Part shown: piece after piece, positions 50,255-59,235 of the stretch | How the letters are laid out: each line of letters opens with the position of its first letter | Numbering within the stretch: position 1 is the first letter of the stretch | NCBI GenBank assembly: GCA_023419605.1 | Contig: JAEZXR010000064.1 | Span: 1-64,000, forward strand | Origin: Bacillota bacterium | GTDB taxonomy: Bacteria; Bacillota; Clostridia; Acetivibrionales; JAEZXR01 | Direction of reading: 5' to 3' | Length of the DNA: 64,000 nucleotides | Notes under the pieces: model-generated | What the model was told of the DNA's origin: nothing | Database searches by the model: none | The model's input: the letters and a program-made list of their open reading frames with translations, nothing else | Program-made: the position numbers and the translations under genes

Positions 50255-50899
50255 TTGAACTCGAATGTACAGGCTGAGGTACGATGCATTTTCAACGAAA
50301 TGCTCGATGAAGAGATAATTGAAGACGCAAGAGCAGGGAATTACGACGCTCTTGAATACCTGATCAACAAGTACAAGAACTTTGTGCGGGCAAAGGCGAG
50401 GACTTACTTTCTGATTGGTGCAGACCGGGAAGACATTATACAGGAAGGTATGATCGGGCTTTACAAAGCCATCCGAGACTTCAGGGGGGACAAACTTTCA
50501 TCGTTTCGTGCCTTCGCGGAGCTATGTATCACGAGACAGATTATAACGGCGATAAAGACAGCGACCCGGCAAAAACACATCCCTTTAAACTCCTATGTGT
50601 CTCTTAACAGACCTATTTTTGATGAAGAGTCGGACCGTACGCTGATGGATGTTATCGGTGAAGAGACCATGGCGGACCCGGAGGAAATGATCATTAACCG
50701 TGAGGAGTTTGCCGGCATCGAAAATCGGATCGGAGAGATACTGAGCTCTTTGGAATGGGAAGTATTATCATTGTACCTGGAAGGGAAGTCCTACCAGGAG
50801 ATTGCCGAAGAGCTGGACAAGCATGTGAAGTCGATTGATAACGCGCTACAGCGAGTAAAACGGAAATTGGAGAAATTTCTTGAAGAACAGAAGTCCTAA
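50255..50899 (+). CDS. sigH: RNA polymerase sigma factor SigH
   Basis: 214 residues. Region 2 (YLINKYKNFVRAKARTYFLIGADREDIIQEGMIGLYKAIRDF) and region 4 (SLEWEVLSLYLEGKSYQEIAEELDKHVKSIDNALQRVKRKL) identify the stationary-phase/early sporulation sigma factor. TTG 50255 is chosen: GGGGG lies 8 nt upstream and the product starts MNSNVQAEV. ATG 50222 lies ~15 nt from the predicted transcription start with no ribosome binding site. Confidence 0.92.
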   Translation: MNSNVQAEVRCIFNEMLDEEIIEDARAGNYDALEYLINKYKNFVRAKARTYFLIGADREDIIQEGMIGLYKAIRDFRGDKLSSFRAFAELCITRQIITAIKTATRQKHIPLNSYVSLNRPIFDEESDRTLMDVIGEETMADPEEMIINREEFAGIENRIGEILSSLEWEVLSLYLEGKSYQEIAEELDKHVKSIDNALQRVKRKLEKFLEEQKS

Positions 50900-50989
50900 G
50901 TGTCTTATATGAGGCTTTTCAGCACTGGACGGAGTTGTATATTTATGGTATAGTTTATATTGGTTGTGAGTTTATTACACGCACGATTT

Positions 50990-51063
50990 GCGGGTGTAGT
51001 TCAATGGCAGAACATCAGCTTCCCAAGCTGATTGCGAGGGTTCGATTCCCTTCACCCGCTCCA
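50990..51063 (+). tRNA. tRNA-Gly(CCC)
   Basis: 74 nt with full cloverleaf: acceptor GCGGGTG/CACCCGC, anticodon stem TCAGC/GCTGA around TTCCCAA (anticodon CCC), T arm GAGGG-TTCGATT-CCCTT, encoded CCA. Confidence 0.95.
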
Positions 51064-51071
51064 ATATGATG

Positions 51072-51110
51072 AAAACCGGCCCATTGGTTAACCAACGGGC
51101 CGGTTTTTTA
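51072..51110. terminator. Bidirectional terminator tRNA-Gly / glycosyltransferase
   Basis: Stem AAAACCGGCCC / GGGCCGGTTTT with the palindrome TTGGTTAACCAA in its loop; T runs on both strands. Confidence 0.85.
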
Positions 51111-51134
51111 TTCTATATTTCATTTTATTCCCCT

Positions 51135-52931
51135 TTAATAACCTTTCAGCTTCAATTTGTGAAGCATGGCAGCACCTTCCGCGTCCATAACGTCAAAAAT
51201 TTTTATGGACCGCATAAACTCCTTATAGGCCAGATCATAGCAACTCTCTGCATAATACAGTTTGGCCAGCTGCAAAAGCACTGTTTTGTCTGTTACGGAG
51301 TTAAGCAGGTTTAAAGCTTTTTCAAAGGCTTCAAATTCATGGACGATGAGAAGTACTTTAAGCAAATCGAAAATAATGACTGTATATACGGCCGATTCAT
51401 TCTCATCCTCGCTTAAAACTGTAAGTTCTCCTGTTTTCATCAAGGTATAAAAAGCGTTATAGACCTTTAGAATCGGATCCTTTTGATTCAGCTTCCTGTC
51501 TGTCAAAAGTTTCCCGGCACTGGGGAATTTGTTTTCAAGGATTTTGCATAGAGCCTTTGCACATGTGGCTTTTACAGCATATTCATCATTGGATTTTACC
51601 ATGTCCATAAGTTTGGAGACATTGCTGTATTTTTTTAGGAATAATTTGCAGAGCGCTTTTTTGTATGTAATATCATCGGGGGCGCCAGACGTATTCTCTT
51701 CTTTTTCCAGGTAATCAATGGCCAGGTCATAGAATTTTTCTTCTATTAGAACCTCCGAAACGAGAAAATTAAAGCTCTCTATGTTATACTGGTGCATTAC
51801 TTCAATTTTTTCTATCAGTACTTTCGTACTTACAGTCTGCTTGCACAGTGCTTTAATCGCTTTTATAAAAGCGATGGTAATTTTATTGTTGGATTGTATT
51901 GCCTTCAGATAGTTTTCTACGGCTGCTTCGTAGTCCTCCAGTTTGTAGAAAACCTCACCCAGCATCAGGTATACGCGGTAATTTCCCGTACCGGGGATCA
52001 TATTCAAATGGATGGGAGCCTCTCCCATCTCAATGCATTTGGCAAAGTGCTTTATTGCCAGAGTGGGCATATCCAGAGAATTGTATGCCATTCCCCGCAA
52101 ATATTCGAGGTCGGTAAAGTCCGGATAGTAGTTCAGTCCTTCTTCTATCAGCTTTAACGCATCGTCGTTCCTACCGGAATACATATAGCAGTTAACCAGC
52201 TTCAATATCAGTTTGGAACTATACCCCTGGGCGATATCAAACTTTGCATAGCATTTCTCATAGAATTCAATGGCCTTCGGATAATTTCCCAGTGCGAAGT
52301 ATTCATTTCCCAGGTTAAAGAGTGTAAATGGATAGCCAGGGTATTGTTCCAGTTCTTTTTGCAGAATCCGGATATTTCTGTTTCTCTTATCGTGCTCCTT
52401 GATCTTCTGATCCAAATAGCCGTAATGGTACACTTTAATAGGCTCGTTCAATATTTTTGCCGAGGGATTGATTTCCTTTATATTTGAATAGATCTGCTCG
52501 TGAATGGGATTTGAGAAAAAGTAGCCCATCTTGTTTTTGATTAACCGGATATTCAAGTTATTCAGAGCATCGACGCCGGCGGTATCGCCGAGATAGCATA
52601 CCGTTTGAAAGAAATAGGCATCCGCTTCGTTTCTTTTTACCAGGTCTAAAACCGCTTGCTGATGAGACTTTTCCAGTTCATCGTCAGCATCCATGAGGAG
52701 GATCCAGTCCCCCGCTGCGTGCTGCAGTGAATAGTTCCTGGCATCACTGAAGTTATCATTCCATGGGAAAAAGTATACCTTTGCGCCATATTGCTTTGCG
52801 ATATCAACGGTAGAGTCCGAGGAACCCGTGTCCACGATGATCATTTCGTCTACGATATCCTTAACACTGTCCAAGCATCGAGGAAGGTTATCCTGCTCAT
52901 TTTTGACGATCATGCATAAGCTTAACAACAT
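51135..52931 (-). CDS. GT2 glycosyltransferase with TPR repeats
   Basis: 598 residues. N-terminal GT2 domain (1 to ~230): LSLCMIVKNEQDNLPRCLDSV, VDTGSSDSTVDIA and DADDE (81-85, metal-binding). Then tetratricopeptide-like helices to the end (for example PFTLFNLGNEYFALGNYPKAIEFYEKCY). Proteins of this build are often protein glycosyltransferases of flagella or surface layers. It is next to DUF6385-like genes and a GT4 gene; target unknown. Confidence 0.88.
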   Translation of the reverse strand: MLLSLCMIVKNEQDNLPRCLDSVKDIVDEMIIVDTGSSDSTVDIAKQYGAKVYFFPWNDNFSDARNYSLQHAAGDWILLMDADDELEKSHQQAVLDLVKRNEADAYFFQTVCYLGDTAGVDALNNLNIRLIKNKMGYFFSNPIHEQIYSNIKEINPSAKILNEPIKVYHYGYLDQKIKEHDKRNRNIRILQKELEQYPGYPFTLFNLGNEYFALGNYPKAIEFYEKCYAKFDIAQGYSSKLILKLVNCYMYSGRNDDALKLIEEGLNYYPDFTDLEYLRGMAYNSLDMPTLAIKHFAKCIEMGEAPIHLNMIPGTGNYRVYLMLGEVFYKLEDYEAAVENYLKAIQSNNKITIAFIKAIKALCKQTVSTKVLIEKIEVMHQYNIESFNFLVSEVLIEEKFYDLAIDYLEKEENTSGAPDDITYKKALCKLFLKKYSNVSKLMDMVKSNDEYAVKATCAKALCKILENKFPSAGKLLTDRKLNQKDPILKVYNAFYTLMKTGELTVLSEDENESAVYTVIIFDLLKVLLIVHEFEAFEKALNLLNSVTDKTVLLQLAKLYYAESCYDLAYKEFMRSIKIFDVMDAEGAAMLHKLKLKGY

Positions 52932-52969
52932 TTATCACCCCCCAAGTATTTTATGCTCCCAATATAAAA

Positions 52970-53016
52970 ATAGTGCCACCCGGTAAAGGGATATTCTCCA
53001 TTTCTACCGGATGGCA
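52970..53016 (-). terminator. Terminator of the first DUF6385-like gene
   Basis: TGCCACCCGGTA / TACCGGATGGCA stem with one mismatch; on the minus strand it is followed by CTATTTTTAT. Confidence 0.65.
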
Positions 53017-53031
53017 AAGGATTATTTATAG

Positions 53032-53481
53032 TTATTGTGCGTTATAGTAAATAATAGCACTTGCTGTATCCGAGCCCTGAATCAGCAGTCGGGTGTAATT
53101 CAGGAATCTTGCAGCAACAAGTACGGCTTTTGATTGTCCACCCACAGTGTATGCAGAACTTGAATCATTTACATAATAAGTTTCCGAATCAACCGGCGAT
53201 ATTTGCAGCCATGCTGTAAATGTAGCAGTGTTGGTTGCGGAATCATTCTTAACGTAGAAAGAATACATTGTCCGTAAGGATGTATCACTGGTTAATGCAG
53301 TAACGGTTGCTGTAGTGATTCCTGTCAGGGTTACGGATGTAGATGTGAACTGTGGCAAAGCTGTAGTAATCAGATTTCCTTCTGAGTCTGTATTAATGGC
53401 TTGTGTCGTACCGTTGTATTGTCCGAAAATCTGTGTTTGCAGTTGGCTGGCAACCTCGTTAAAAACAATATTGTTCGGCAT
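53032..53481 (-). CDS. DUF6385-like protein A
   Basis: 149 residues, beta-rich, no signal peptide, cysteine-free. N-terminus MPNNIVFNEVASQLQTQIFG; core MYSFYVKNDSATNTATFTAWLQISPVDSETYYVND; ends in a strand-rich ARFLNYTRLLIQG. It is paralogous to the gene at 53696 and to the C-terminal part of the gene at 55640. ATG 53481 has AGGTGGG upstream. Function unknown; the layout suggests a self-assembling surface or spore component. Confidence 0.75.
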   Translation of the reverse strand: MPNNIVFNEVASQLQTQIFGQYNGTTQAINTDSEGNLITTALPQFTSTSVTLTGITTATVTALTSDTSLRTMYSFYVKNDSATNTATFTAWLQISPVDSETYYVNDSSSAYTVGGQSKAVLVAARFLNYTRLLIQGSDTASAIIYYNAQ

Positions 53482-53645
53482 GTAAACCCACCTCATTCAT
53501 ATAAACTTTAATATATTTTATGTTAATTGATGGGGGATGGTTACACTTTGGCGCCTTTGGAGCAGACTATTATGTCAACAATCCATTTGTTTTCCGGGAA
53601 AGTGACAGAGGGTGAATAAAGGACAGCCCAACTAAAGTGTTTCTT

Positions 53646-53675
53646 TCATATTCGGTAAGAGGGTAAAATATATTA
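53646..53675 (+). promoter_or_regulatory. Possible sigma-E-type promoter
   Basis: TCATATT (53646-53652), 15-nt spacer, ATATATTA. The -35 resembles the sigma-E consensus; the -10 fits only partly. Would link the DUF6385-like gene to mother-cell expression if real. Confidence 0.25.
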
Positions 53676-53695
53676 AATAGAAGGAGTGAACTCGT

Positions 53696-54160
53696 ATGCC
53701 GAATAATCTTGTTTTCAATAACGTTGCAAGTCAGCTTCAAACCCAGATTTACGGAACAGACGGTAAGAATATCTATCCCATTAAAACGGATACCTATGGA
53801 AGGCTGGAAGTAGTAGGAAGCTTAACAGCAGTCGTAGCCGGTACATTTGTTTCAAATATGACGGTAGTTTCAGGAAGTGGAATCGGATCAGCCATGCCGA
53901 TGAATACGTCGGTGCTGAATATGTATTCCTTCTTTGTACATAATCTGGGGAATTCAACATTTACAGTGAGGCTGCAGGTTGCGCCCATGAATGAGGAAAA
54001 ATATTATATTAATGACACCAGCGGGGATTATGCACTTGTTCCGAATACTGTAACCAACGTCGTATTGGTTCCGAGATATTATCTCAATTGGACGCGGGTG
54101 CAATATATCGCAACCGCAGGAACATTTACCGCGGAAGTATGGTTTAACGGGAAAGGCTAG
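53696..54160 (+). CDS. DUF6385-like protein B
   Basis: 154 residues. MPNNLVFNNVASQLQTQIYG at the N-terminus and MYSFFVHNLGNSTFTVRLQVAPMNEEKYYINDTSGDY in the core match protein A closely. GAAGGAG precedes the ATG. Divergent from A across about 215 bp, so the pair probably arose by inverted duplication. Function unknown. Confidence 0.75.
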   Translation: MPNNLVFNNVASQLQTQIYGTDGKNIYPIKTDTYGRLEVVGSLTAVVAGTFVSNMTVVSGSGIGSAMPMNTSVLNMYSFFVHNLGNSTFTVRLQVAPMNEEKYYINDTSGDYALVPNTVTNVVLVPRYYLNWTRVQYIATAGTFTAEVWFNGKG

Positions 54161-54192
54161 GGGAACGGTGTTGTATTGCCATACTTACTTCC

Positions 54193-55464
54193 TTACGCTT
54201 GACGAACTAACGGTTTTGCCTGAACAATGGATTGGGTTGAATACATCAACTCCTTTTGCAGCCGTTGAATGGATTTGTTCCAACTGAATTTTTTAGCGGT
54301 TATAAAACCGTTTTCCCGAAGTTTGGCTCGCAGCTCCGGATGGTTGAAGATAAGCTCCAGCTTTTCCTTCAACTGTTCTGCATCGCCCGCTTTGTAGATC
54401 AAACTGTTATAATCATCTTTGGCATATTCACGAATTCCCCCATTATCGGAGGTTATTACGGCAGCTCCGCAGGCCATGGCTTCTAAAGGCGGGAGTGCAA
54501 AGGATTCATAATACGACCCGCATATATAGAGGTCCGAGGAGCGGTAGATATCCCCGATTTCCTTTTGGGCGGGGGCTACATACTCTTTTATGCCAAAGCC
54601 CAGGTCTTCATAGTTATACTGAAGCTTTGTCTGCGTAAGCCATTGGACCCGGAACGGGTAGCCTGCTTTCTTCAGTTGATACAAGGCACTGAGTATAATG
54701 ACATGTCCTTTGAATAAAATGCCGTCACTTCCAACCAATAAAATTTGCAGGACATCATTTTCCTTATTTGCAGTGCTTTTGGAATGAAATATCTTTCGGT
54801 CCAAGGCATTGGGGATGATGACGGATTTCCGTCCAAATAACTCAAGGATTCTTTTTTGCATTATGCCTGAAACCGTAATAATCCTGACAGGCAGTGTATA
54901 GGCAGTACCGATGATGCTTTGAATATTCCTGTCCAGTCTTTCATAATCAAATATGTCGTAATCTCCCTGGGCAAAATGGTATTTAAGCGGAGCTTTTATC
55001 CTCAAAGCGTCGACGACCAGGTCCCAGTACCCTGCAATAACCACATCTGCGGGCGGAACTACGTCACTTAGGTTATTTTCGGGATTTACAACGAAATAAG
55101 GGTTACGGCATTCGATCCATTGGGGCTTTGGGCAGTGCGAGTATAACAGGACTTCATGCCCCAGGGCGGCCAGCCTGTTGGATTGCTCGATCAATATTTT
55201 TAATCCTCCTGTGATGTTGCAGTGGGGGATAAGGTATACAATTCGCAGTCTGCTCTTGTTCCTTATCTGGTCGGCAGCATCATACAACCCATACTTGAAC
55301 CCATCTGCTTCGAGTATGCCCTTGATTGCGGCTGTTTTGCCGCTATCATCATCCAATAGCGCAGTATTGAGGAAAGAAAGTTCATTTCTATTCCTGTATA
55401 GCTCCGCGAGCTCGGAACATCTTTTTTGTAAATGGTATTTCCTTACCTCATCATAGTTAACCAA
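54193..55464 (-). CDS. GT4-family glycosyltransferase
   Basis: 423 residues from TTG 55464, which has AAGGAGGTG 7 nt upstream; a longer frame to 55530 lacks a ribosome binding site. Two Rossmann halves: IVYLIPHCNITGGLKILIEQSNRLAALGHEV near 70-100 and the nucleotide-sugar site LLVGSDGILFKGH with YESFALPPLEAMACGAAVITSDNGGIREY near 320-350 (EX7E). Retaining transferase; probable partner of the TPR GT2 enzyme in decorating the neighbouring surface proteins. Confidence 0.9.
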   Translation of the reverse strand: MVNYDEVRKYHLQKRCSELAELYRNRNELSFLNTALLDDDSGKTAAIKGILEADGFKYGLYDAADQIRNKSRLRIVYLIPHCNITGGLKILIEQSNRLAALGHEVLLYSHCPKPQWIECRNPYFVVNPENNLSDVVPPADVVIAGYWDLVVDALRIKAPLKYHFAQGDYDIFDYERLDRNIQSIIGTAYTLPVRIITVSGIMQKRILELFGRKSVIIPNALDRKIFHSKSTANKENDVLQILLVGSDGILFKGHVIILSALYQLKKAGYPFRVQWLTQTKLQYNYEDLGFGIKEYVAPAQKEIGDIYRSSDLYICGSYYESFALPPLEAMACGAAVITSDNGGIREYAKDDYNSLIYKAGDAEQLKEKLELIFNHPELRAKLRENGFITAKKFSWNKSIQRLQKELMYSTQSIVQAKPLVRQA

Positions 55465-55639
55465 AGTGAGGCACCTCCTTGTAGTTTTGCATCCTATGCA
55501 TAGGTGGCATTGGCAACAGTCGAATGGCATATATTATCATATGAAAGCTATAGCTAAAAGTAGACGCTTCCTATGCGGATTTGGATGAAATTGTGCATTT
55601 ACATGCACTGGCGGCTGCTATTTAAACTGAGGGTGCAGT

Positions 55640-56503
55640 ATGGTGACGAACCTGACTTTGATTCCCACTCAAAATACATATGTATCGAGTGGAAAAGCGG
55701 ATACAAATTTTTCATCGAGTAATGTTCTATATGCAGGCAGCAGCGCAAGTAATTTTCTGTACAGGACGTTGCTTTATTTCGACATGCGGCTGGTACCGCA
55801 TAATGCTGAGATCGAGTCGGCTGTTTTAAACATGTATGCGGAGTATATAAATACAAGAAATAACAATGGCTTTTTCACACCTTATATACTCGCATCGAGC
55901 TGGGATGTGGAGCAGGTTACCTGGAACAGCCAGCCGGCATTTAATTCCTCTATCGCTGGAAAAACAGCGGAAATATCCACCTACGGCTGGCATAGCTGGG
56001 ATATCGCGAGTATCGTTAAGTTATGGAGTGCGGATCAGTCGGAAAACCATGGGCTCATTTTAACCTCCACGGAGGATATAAAAAATGATATTAAGAAGTT
56101 TCATTCCTTAAAAAGTTATTATTACAGGCAGTATCGACCGTTTCTTGAAATCAAATATGACTTTAAGAGCAACTTTACACTTTCCTCAAGAGGGATCGTG
56201 GATATATGCGAACAAAGGAAAACCGAAAATGAGTATTCGTTTTCGGAGTGGCAGAATACCTCTATTTATTCGACATATACCTTTTTCGTTCAAAACATGG
56301 GTCCACACCCTGCTACTATTTTTGTACAAATCAGTCCTGACCGGAGGGCCGTTGTAAACGAGCCCTTCATGGTCTGTGTTGCTCCAGGGGCTGTTGAAGC
56401 TCTCGTGCCGCAAAAGTTCGGTTTCTTTACCCGGCTTGCTTACAGGTCGTCTTTCCATGGAAGAGGTACGTCTTTGAAAATATGGTTTCAAGCACAGGTG
56501 TAG
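55640..56503 (+). CDS. DNRLRE-like domain fused to DUF6385-like domain
   Basis: 287 residues. Residues ~1-170 fit the DNRLRE surface-domain pattern (TYVSSGKADTNFSSSNVLYAGSS, RTLLYFDMRLVPHNAEIESAVLNMY, WDVEQVTWNSQPAF, SWDIASIVKLW, GLILTSTE). Residues ~180-287 repeat the DUF6385-like core (YSTYTFFVQNMGPHPATIFVQISPDRRAVVNE). No signal peptide is visible, so it would reach its site by another route, for example during spore assembly. Third family member in 3.5 kb. Confidence 0.72.
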   Translation: MVTNLTLIPTQNTYVSSGKADTNFSSSNVLYAGSSASNFLYRTLLYFDMRLVPHNAEIESAVLNMYAEYINTRNNNGFFTPYILASSWDVEQVTWNSQPAFNSSIAGKTAEISTYGWHSWDIASIVKLWSADQSENHGLILTSTEDIKNDIKKFHSLKSYYYRQYRPFLEIKYDFKSNFTLSSRGIVDICEQRKTENEYSFSEWQNTSIYSTYTFFVQNMGPHPATIFVQISPDRRAVVNEPFMVCVAPGAVEALVPQKFGFFTRLAYRSSFHGRGTSLKIWFQAQV

Positions 56504-56566
56504 CGCCATCCTGCGACCATTTGCATATATATATAGGGTGAAAAGGATTCTGAAAGGTGGGTTTCT

Positions 56567-57124
56567 ATGCCGACAAGCTATTACGGGCAAATTTCAACAG
56601 TTATGAATTTCGTTCAGGAAATCAACCCGAAATCAATTCTTGATGTGGGGATCGGTTTCGGAAAGTACGGGGTGCTGTGCCGGGAGAATCTGGATATTCC
56701 CTATGAGAGATATCCAAAGGATACCTGGCAGGTACGGATCGACGGTATCGAAGGCTATAAGGGCTATAAAAATCCCATACATACCTATGTTTATAACAAG
56801 GTGTATTATGGCACCATAGAGAAAACCATTAAGAAGCTGGACACCCTTTATGATCTGGCACTGATGATTGATGTCCTGGAGCATTTTGAGAAGAAGGCGG
56901 GCGATGAGATCATTTCCCAGATTCAAAGTAAATGCAGGAAGCTCCTGGTGTCCGTTCCCGCGATTCCGTCACAGCAGACCTACCTGGACAATCACCTGGA
57001 GACGCATAAAAGCATTTGGAAAATCAATGATTTTATAAAGCACTATCTTTTGGAGGCGTGTTCCGTGCCGATGGGGCCCAATAATGCAAGTATTATTGTT
57101 TTGCTGCAGGGGCGAAAGGATTAG
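56567..57124 (+). CDS. Class I SAM-dependent methyltransferase
   Basis: 185 residues. Motif I SILDVGIGFGKYG (23-35), and LALMIDVLEHFEKKAGDE near 102. Small-molecule or glycan methyltransferase type; it is found at the end of the DUF6385/glycosyltransferase cluster and may methylate sugars added there. AAAGGTGGG precedes the ATG. Confidence 0.85.
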   Translation: MPTSYYGQISTVMNFVQEINPKSILDVGIGFGKYGVLCRENLDIPYERYPKDTWQVRIDGIEGYKGYKNPIHTYVYNKVYYGTIEKTIKKLDTLYDLALMIDVLEHFEKKAGDEIISQIQSKCRKLLVSVPAIPSQQTYLDNHLETHKSIWKINDFIKHYLLEACSVPMGPNNASIIVLLQGRKD

Positions 57125-57142
57125 CCGGATATTTTTTGTAAA

Positions 57143-57172
57143 GGGGTAAAACTTACTTAATTTTACCCCTTT
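57143..57172 (+). terminator. Terminator after the methyltransferase gene
   Basis: Stem GGGGTAAAA / TTTTACCCC, then TTT. It overlaps the tRNA promoter -35 region. Confidence 0.65.
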
Positions 57173-57198
57173 ACAAGTGAAAAAGGCTGTGCTATAAT
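57170..57198 (+). promoter_or_regulatory. Promoter of tRNA-Thr(GGT)
   Basis: TTTACA (57170-57175), 17-nt spacer, TATAAT (57193-57198), 25 nt before the tRNA. Confidence 0.75.
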
Positions 57199-57222
57199 AC
57201 ACATTGTCGCTATTTAATACGT

Positions 57223-57298
57223 GCCCTCATAGCTCAGTCGGCAGAGCGCATCCATGGTAAGGATGAGGTCACCGGTCCGATTCCGGTTGAGGGCTCCA
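57223..57298 (+). tRNA. tRNA-Thr(GGT)
   Basis: 76 nt; acceptor GCCCTCA/TGAGGGC, anticodon stem CATCC/GGATG around ATGGTAA (anticodon GGT), T loop TCCGATT, encoded CCA. A normal, intact threonine tRNA, unlike the TGT fragment near the left end. Confidence 0.95.
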
Positions 57299-57301
57299 GT
57301 G

Positions 57302-57341
57302 AAAAAAGGCTTTCGAGATTAACTCGAAGGTCTTTTTTCAT
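57302..57341. terminator. Bidirectional terminator after tRNA-Thr
   Basis: Stem of TTTCGAG / CTCGAA extended by A/T runs on both sides; also serves the convergent coat genes. Confidence 0.75.
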
Positions 57342-57369
57342 TTTATGATTAACTTAAGGAGGACCTGTT

Positions 57370-57672
57370 TTAGCTTTGCTGTTGTAAATTCATAACAGTG
57401 TCAGCAGCGTTCATGTCTACTTTTATCTGTTCTTGTGGATTGTATGCATGATAATACCCTTTAGCCATCATATAATTTGCTATTCTTTCATGCGTTCCGA
57501 CAGCGACATCAAAATGCCTGCGGAGTACATCCCTTACCTGGGGTGATGCCGTTTCAGCCAATGCTGCTGCATAATTTTTAATGCCTGTTTTAGCAGCCAG
57601 CAAAAAGTCTGTTGCAATCACTTGCTCAGTCAAGTTATCCATGCCTGCCATATTCTGCATCATATTTGCCAT
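57370..57672 (-). CDS. CotF-type spore coat protein
   Basis: 100 residues, helical. TEQVIATDFLLAAKTGIKNYAAALAETASPQVRDVLRRHFDVAVGTHERIANYMMAKGYY matches the CotF ferritin-like-fold family of spore coat proteins. AAGGTG precedes the ATG. Follows another small coat-type gene on the same strand. Confidence 0.9.
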   Translation of the reverse strand: MANMMQNMAGMDNLTEQVIATDFLLAAKTGIKNYAAALAETASPQVRDVLRRHFDVAVGTHERIANYMMAKGYYHAYNPQEQIKVDMNAADTVMNLQQQS

Positions 57673-57707
57673 ATGTTCACCTTCTTTCTTTATCCGGATA
57701 TTGGGTT

Positions 57708-57956
57708 CTAATGACTCGTAGTACCTGCCGCTCCTACCGTCCCCGATGTTGCAAGCTCCGATGATTGAATCAAATTCTGCAATTCCTTAATCTGCCCTTG
57801 TGTCACAGTAAAATCATTTTGCAGCATTGTTTTCAGCTCTTCGTCCTTAACTAATCCTGCCATCGTTACTGATTTCGTAGCACAAACATTTTTAAAAGTA
57901 AGTAACTCATGCAACTCAAAGGTTTCATGTGGTGCAATGCCTTTTTCTGTCGCCAA
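57708..57956 (-). CDS. Small spore-coat-associated protein
   Basis: 82 residues, helical, starting at TTG after AAAGGAGG (8-nt spacing). The HELLTFKNVCATKSVTMAGLV and FTVTQGQIKELQNLI segments match a small protein commonly encoded beside CotF-type genes in clostridia. A coat or ferritin-like-fold role is inferred mainly from this pairing. Confidence 0.75.
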   Translation of the reverse strand: MATEKGIAPHETFELHELLTFKNVCATKSVTMAGLVKDEELKTMLQNDFTVTQGQIKELQNLIQSSELATSGTVGAAGTTSH

Positions 57957-58265
57957 GATAATCGCCTCCTTTACTCTTCTTATTTCTTGAGTATTATCTG
58001 TATAAAAAGGAAAATAATACGGGGTTTTACATGGATTAATTTACCACTGTATTTGTTAAATAACGGTCTTGGAGGGCGGAGATATGGGAAAGACAGCATA
58101 GTAGATCTGGTAACTGCCCTGGGTTATGATCCAGAGTTTTTTTGCCTGAATATAGACAGCGATGGATGTGGGTGGTATTATTTACCTACGAGGCGTTTCG
58201 TAAATGCAGAAAATTGCGAAGTAAGGGTTATCCATAAAATAAAAAATTCTAAATGGGGTGGTCTT

Positions 58266-58748
58266 GTGATTAAGACTGACAGATGTGTAGTAAGATGTTT
58301 TGAAGAAAAAGACTTAGACGCCTTCATGACTTATAGAAACAATGAAGAGTGGATGAAGTATCAAAGTTTTAAGAATTTAACAAAAGACGAATATAGAAAA
58401 GCATTATTAATTCCTTTAAATGTAGAAAGTGGAATGCAGCTTGCTATTGCTCATAAAAACACAGATAATCTTTTAGGCGATTTGTATCTTATAAAAAAGG
58501 AAAAAACGATTACAATTGGATATACTGTTAATCCAATTTATTCTCGGCAAGGCTATATAAGCGAAGTTTTGAAAGCCTTATTACCGAAACTTAAAGAATG
58601 CTATTCTGACTGTAAAATAATAGCCATGACTGAAAAAGAAAACATTCCTTCGAAAAATCTGTTACTTAAATCGGGCTTTGTATATGATGGATGGATAGAG
58701 GAGTGGCAGGAAGAAGTTTATGTTTATACAAACGGATTAAAATATTAG
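58266..58748 (+). CDS. GNAT-family acetyltransferase
   Basis: 160 residues from GTG 58266 (GGGGTGG upstream). Fits an RimJ/RimL-type GNAT: TDRCVVRCFEEKDLDAFMTYRNNEEWMKYQ at the start, IGYTVNPIYSRQGYISEVLKALLPKL (acetyl-CoA loop), ENIPSKNLLLKSGF. AT-rich, unlike the coat genes next to it. The open frame continues upstream to 57909 with a sequence I do not recognise (ALGYDPEFFCLNIDSDGCGW), which may be a remnant of another gene. Confidence 0.75.
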   Translation: MIKTDRCVVRCFEEKDLDAFMTYRNNEEWMKYQSFKNLTKDEYRKALLIPLNVESGMQLAIAHKNTDNLLGDLYLIKKEKTITIGYTVNPIYSRQGYISEVLKALLPKLKECYSDCKIIAMTEKENIPSKNLLLKSGFVYDGWIEEWQEEVYVYTNGLKY

Positions 58749-59011
58749 GATTATTTGATTATTTTACTGATTTTATAACTTCACAACATGGATTTGAGAG
58801 AAAGCCAAGCCCTAATGCTATAAATTATCTTGTTGATATGTACGGCATGAGCCATAATGAAGCAATAATGATTGGAGACAGAGATTTGGATATTTTATCC
58901 GCAAAAAATGCTGGTATCCATGCTTGTTTCTTTTCTGATGATAGTGGAAAAAGTAACATTGCTGATTTTACAATAAGTAACTTCCGACAATTGCATTCCA
59001 TTATTTGATAA
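58743..59011 (+). pseudogene. C-terminal fragment of a HAD-family hydrolase
   Basis: The frame encodes FDYFTDFITSQHGFERKPSPNAINYLVDMYGM and MIGDRDLDILSAKNAGI, the later motifs (III and IV) of a HAD-IA phosphatase. The N-terminal half with the DxDx(T/V) nucleophile is missing, and the fragment begins exactly at the stop of the GNAT gene. A deletion joined the two genes. Not expected to be active. Confidence 0.7.
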
Positions 59012-59076
59012 AACACCACATGCTTTAATTTCATTGTGTGTATGAATGACATGATGAGCGCTAGCTGAACATTTAC

Positions 59077-59106
59077 CGCCCTGGCTTCGGCCTGGGCTTT
59101 ACTTTT
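59077..59106 (+). terminator. Terminator-like hairpin
   Basis: GCCCTGGC-TTCG-GCCTGGGC (one mismatch, stable tetraloop) then TTTACTTTT. Confidence 0.6.
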
Positions 59107-59235
59107 GCGTAGGTATAGACAATTCGATACGAGAATGGTACTATTTCCCTGTAAGTTATTGCGTTAAGGTTAGATAATGTGTAACAAAGACTGGTTAAAA
59201 TGCTTATTGTTATGAGTTTGAAGGAGGACATGACA

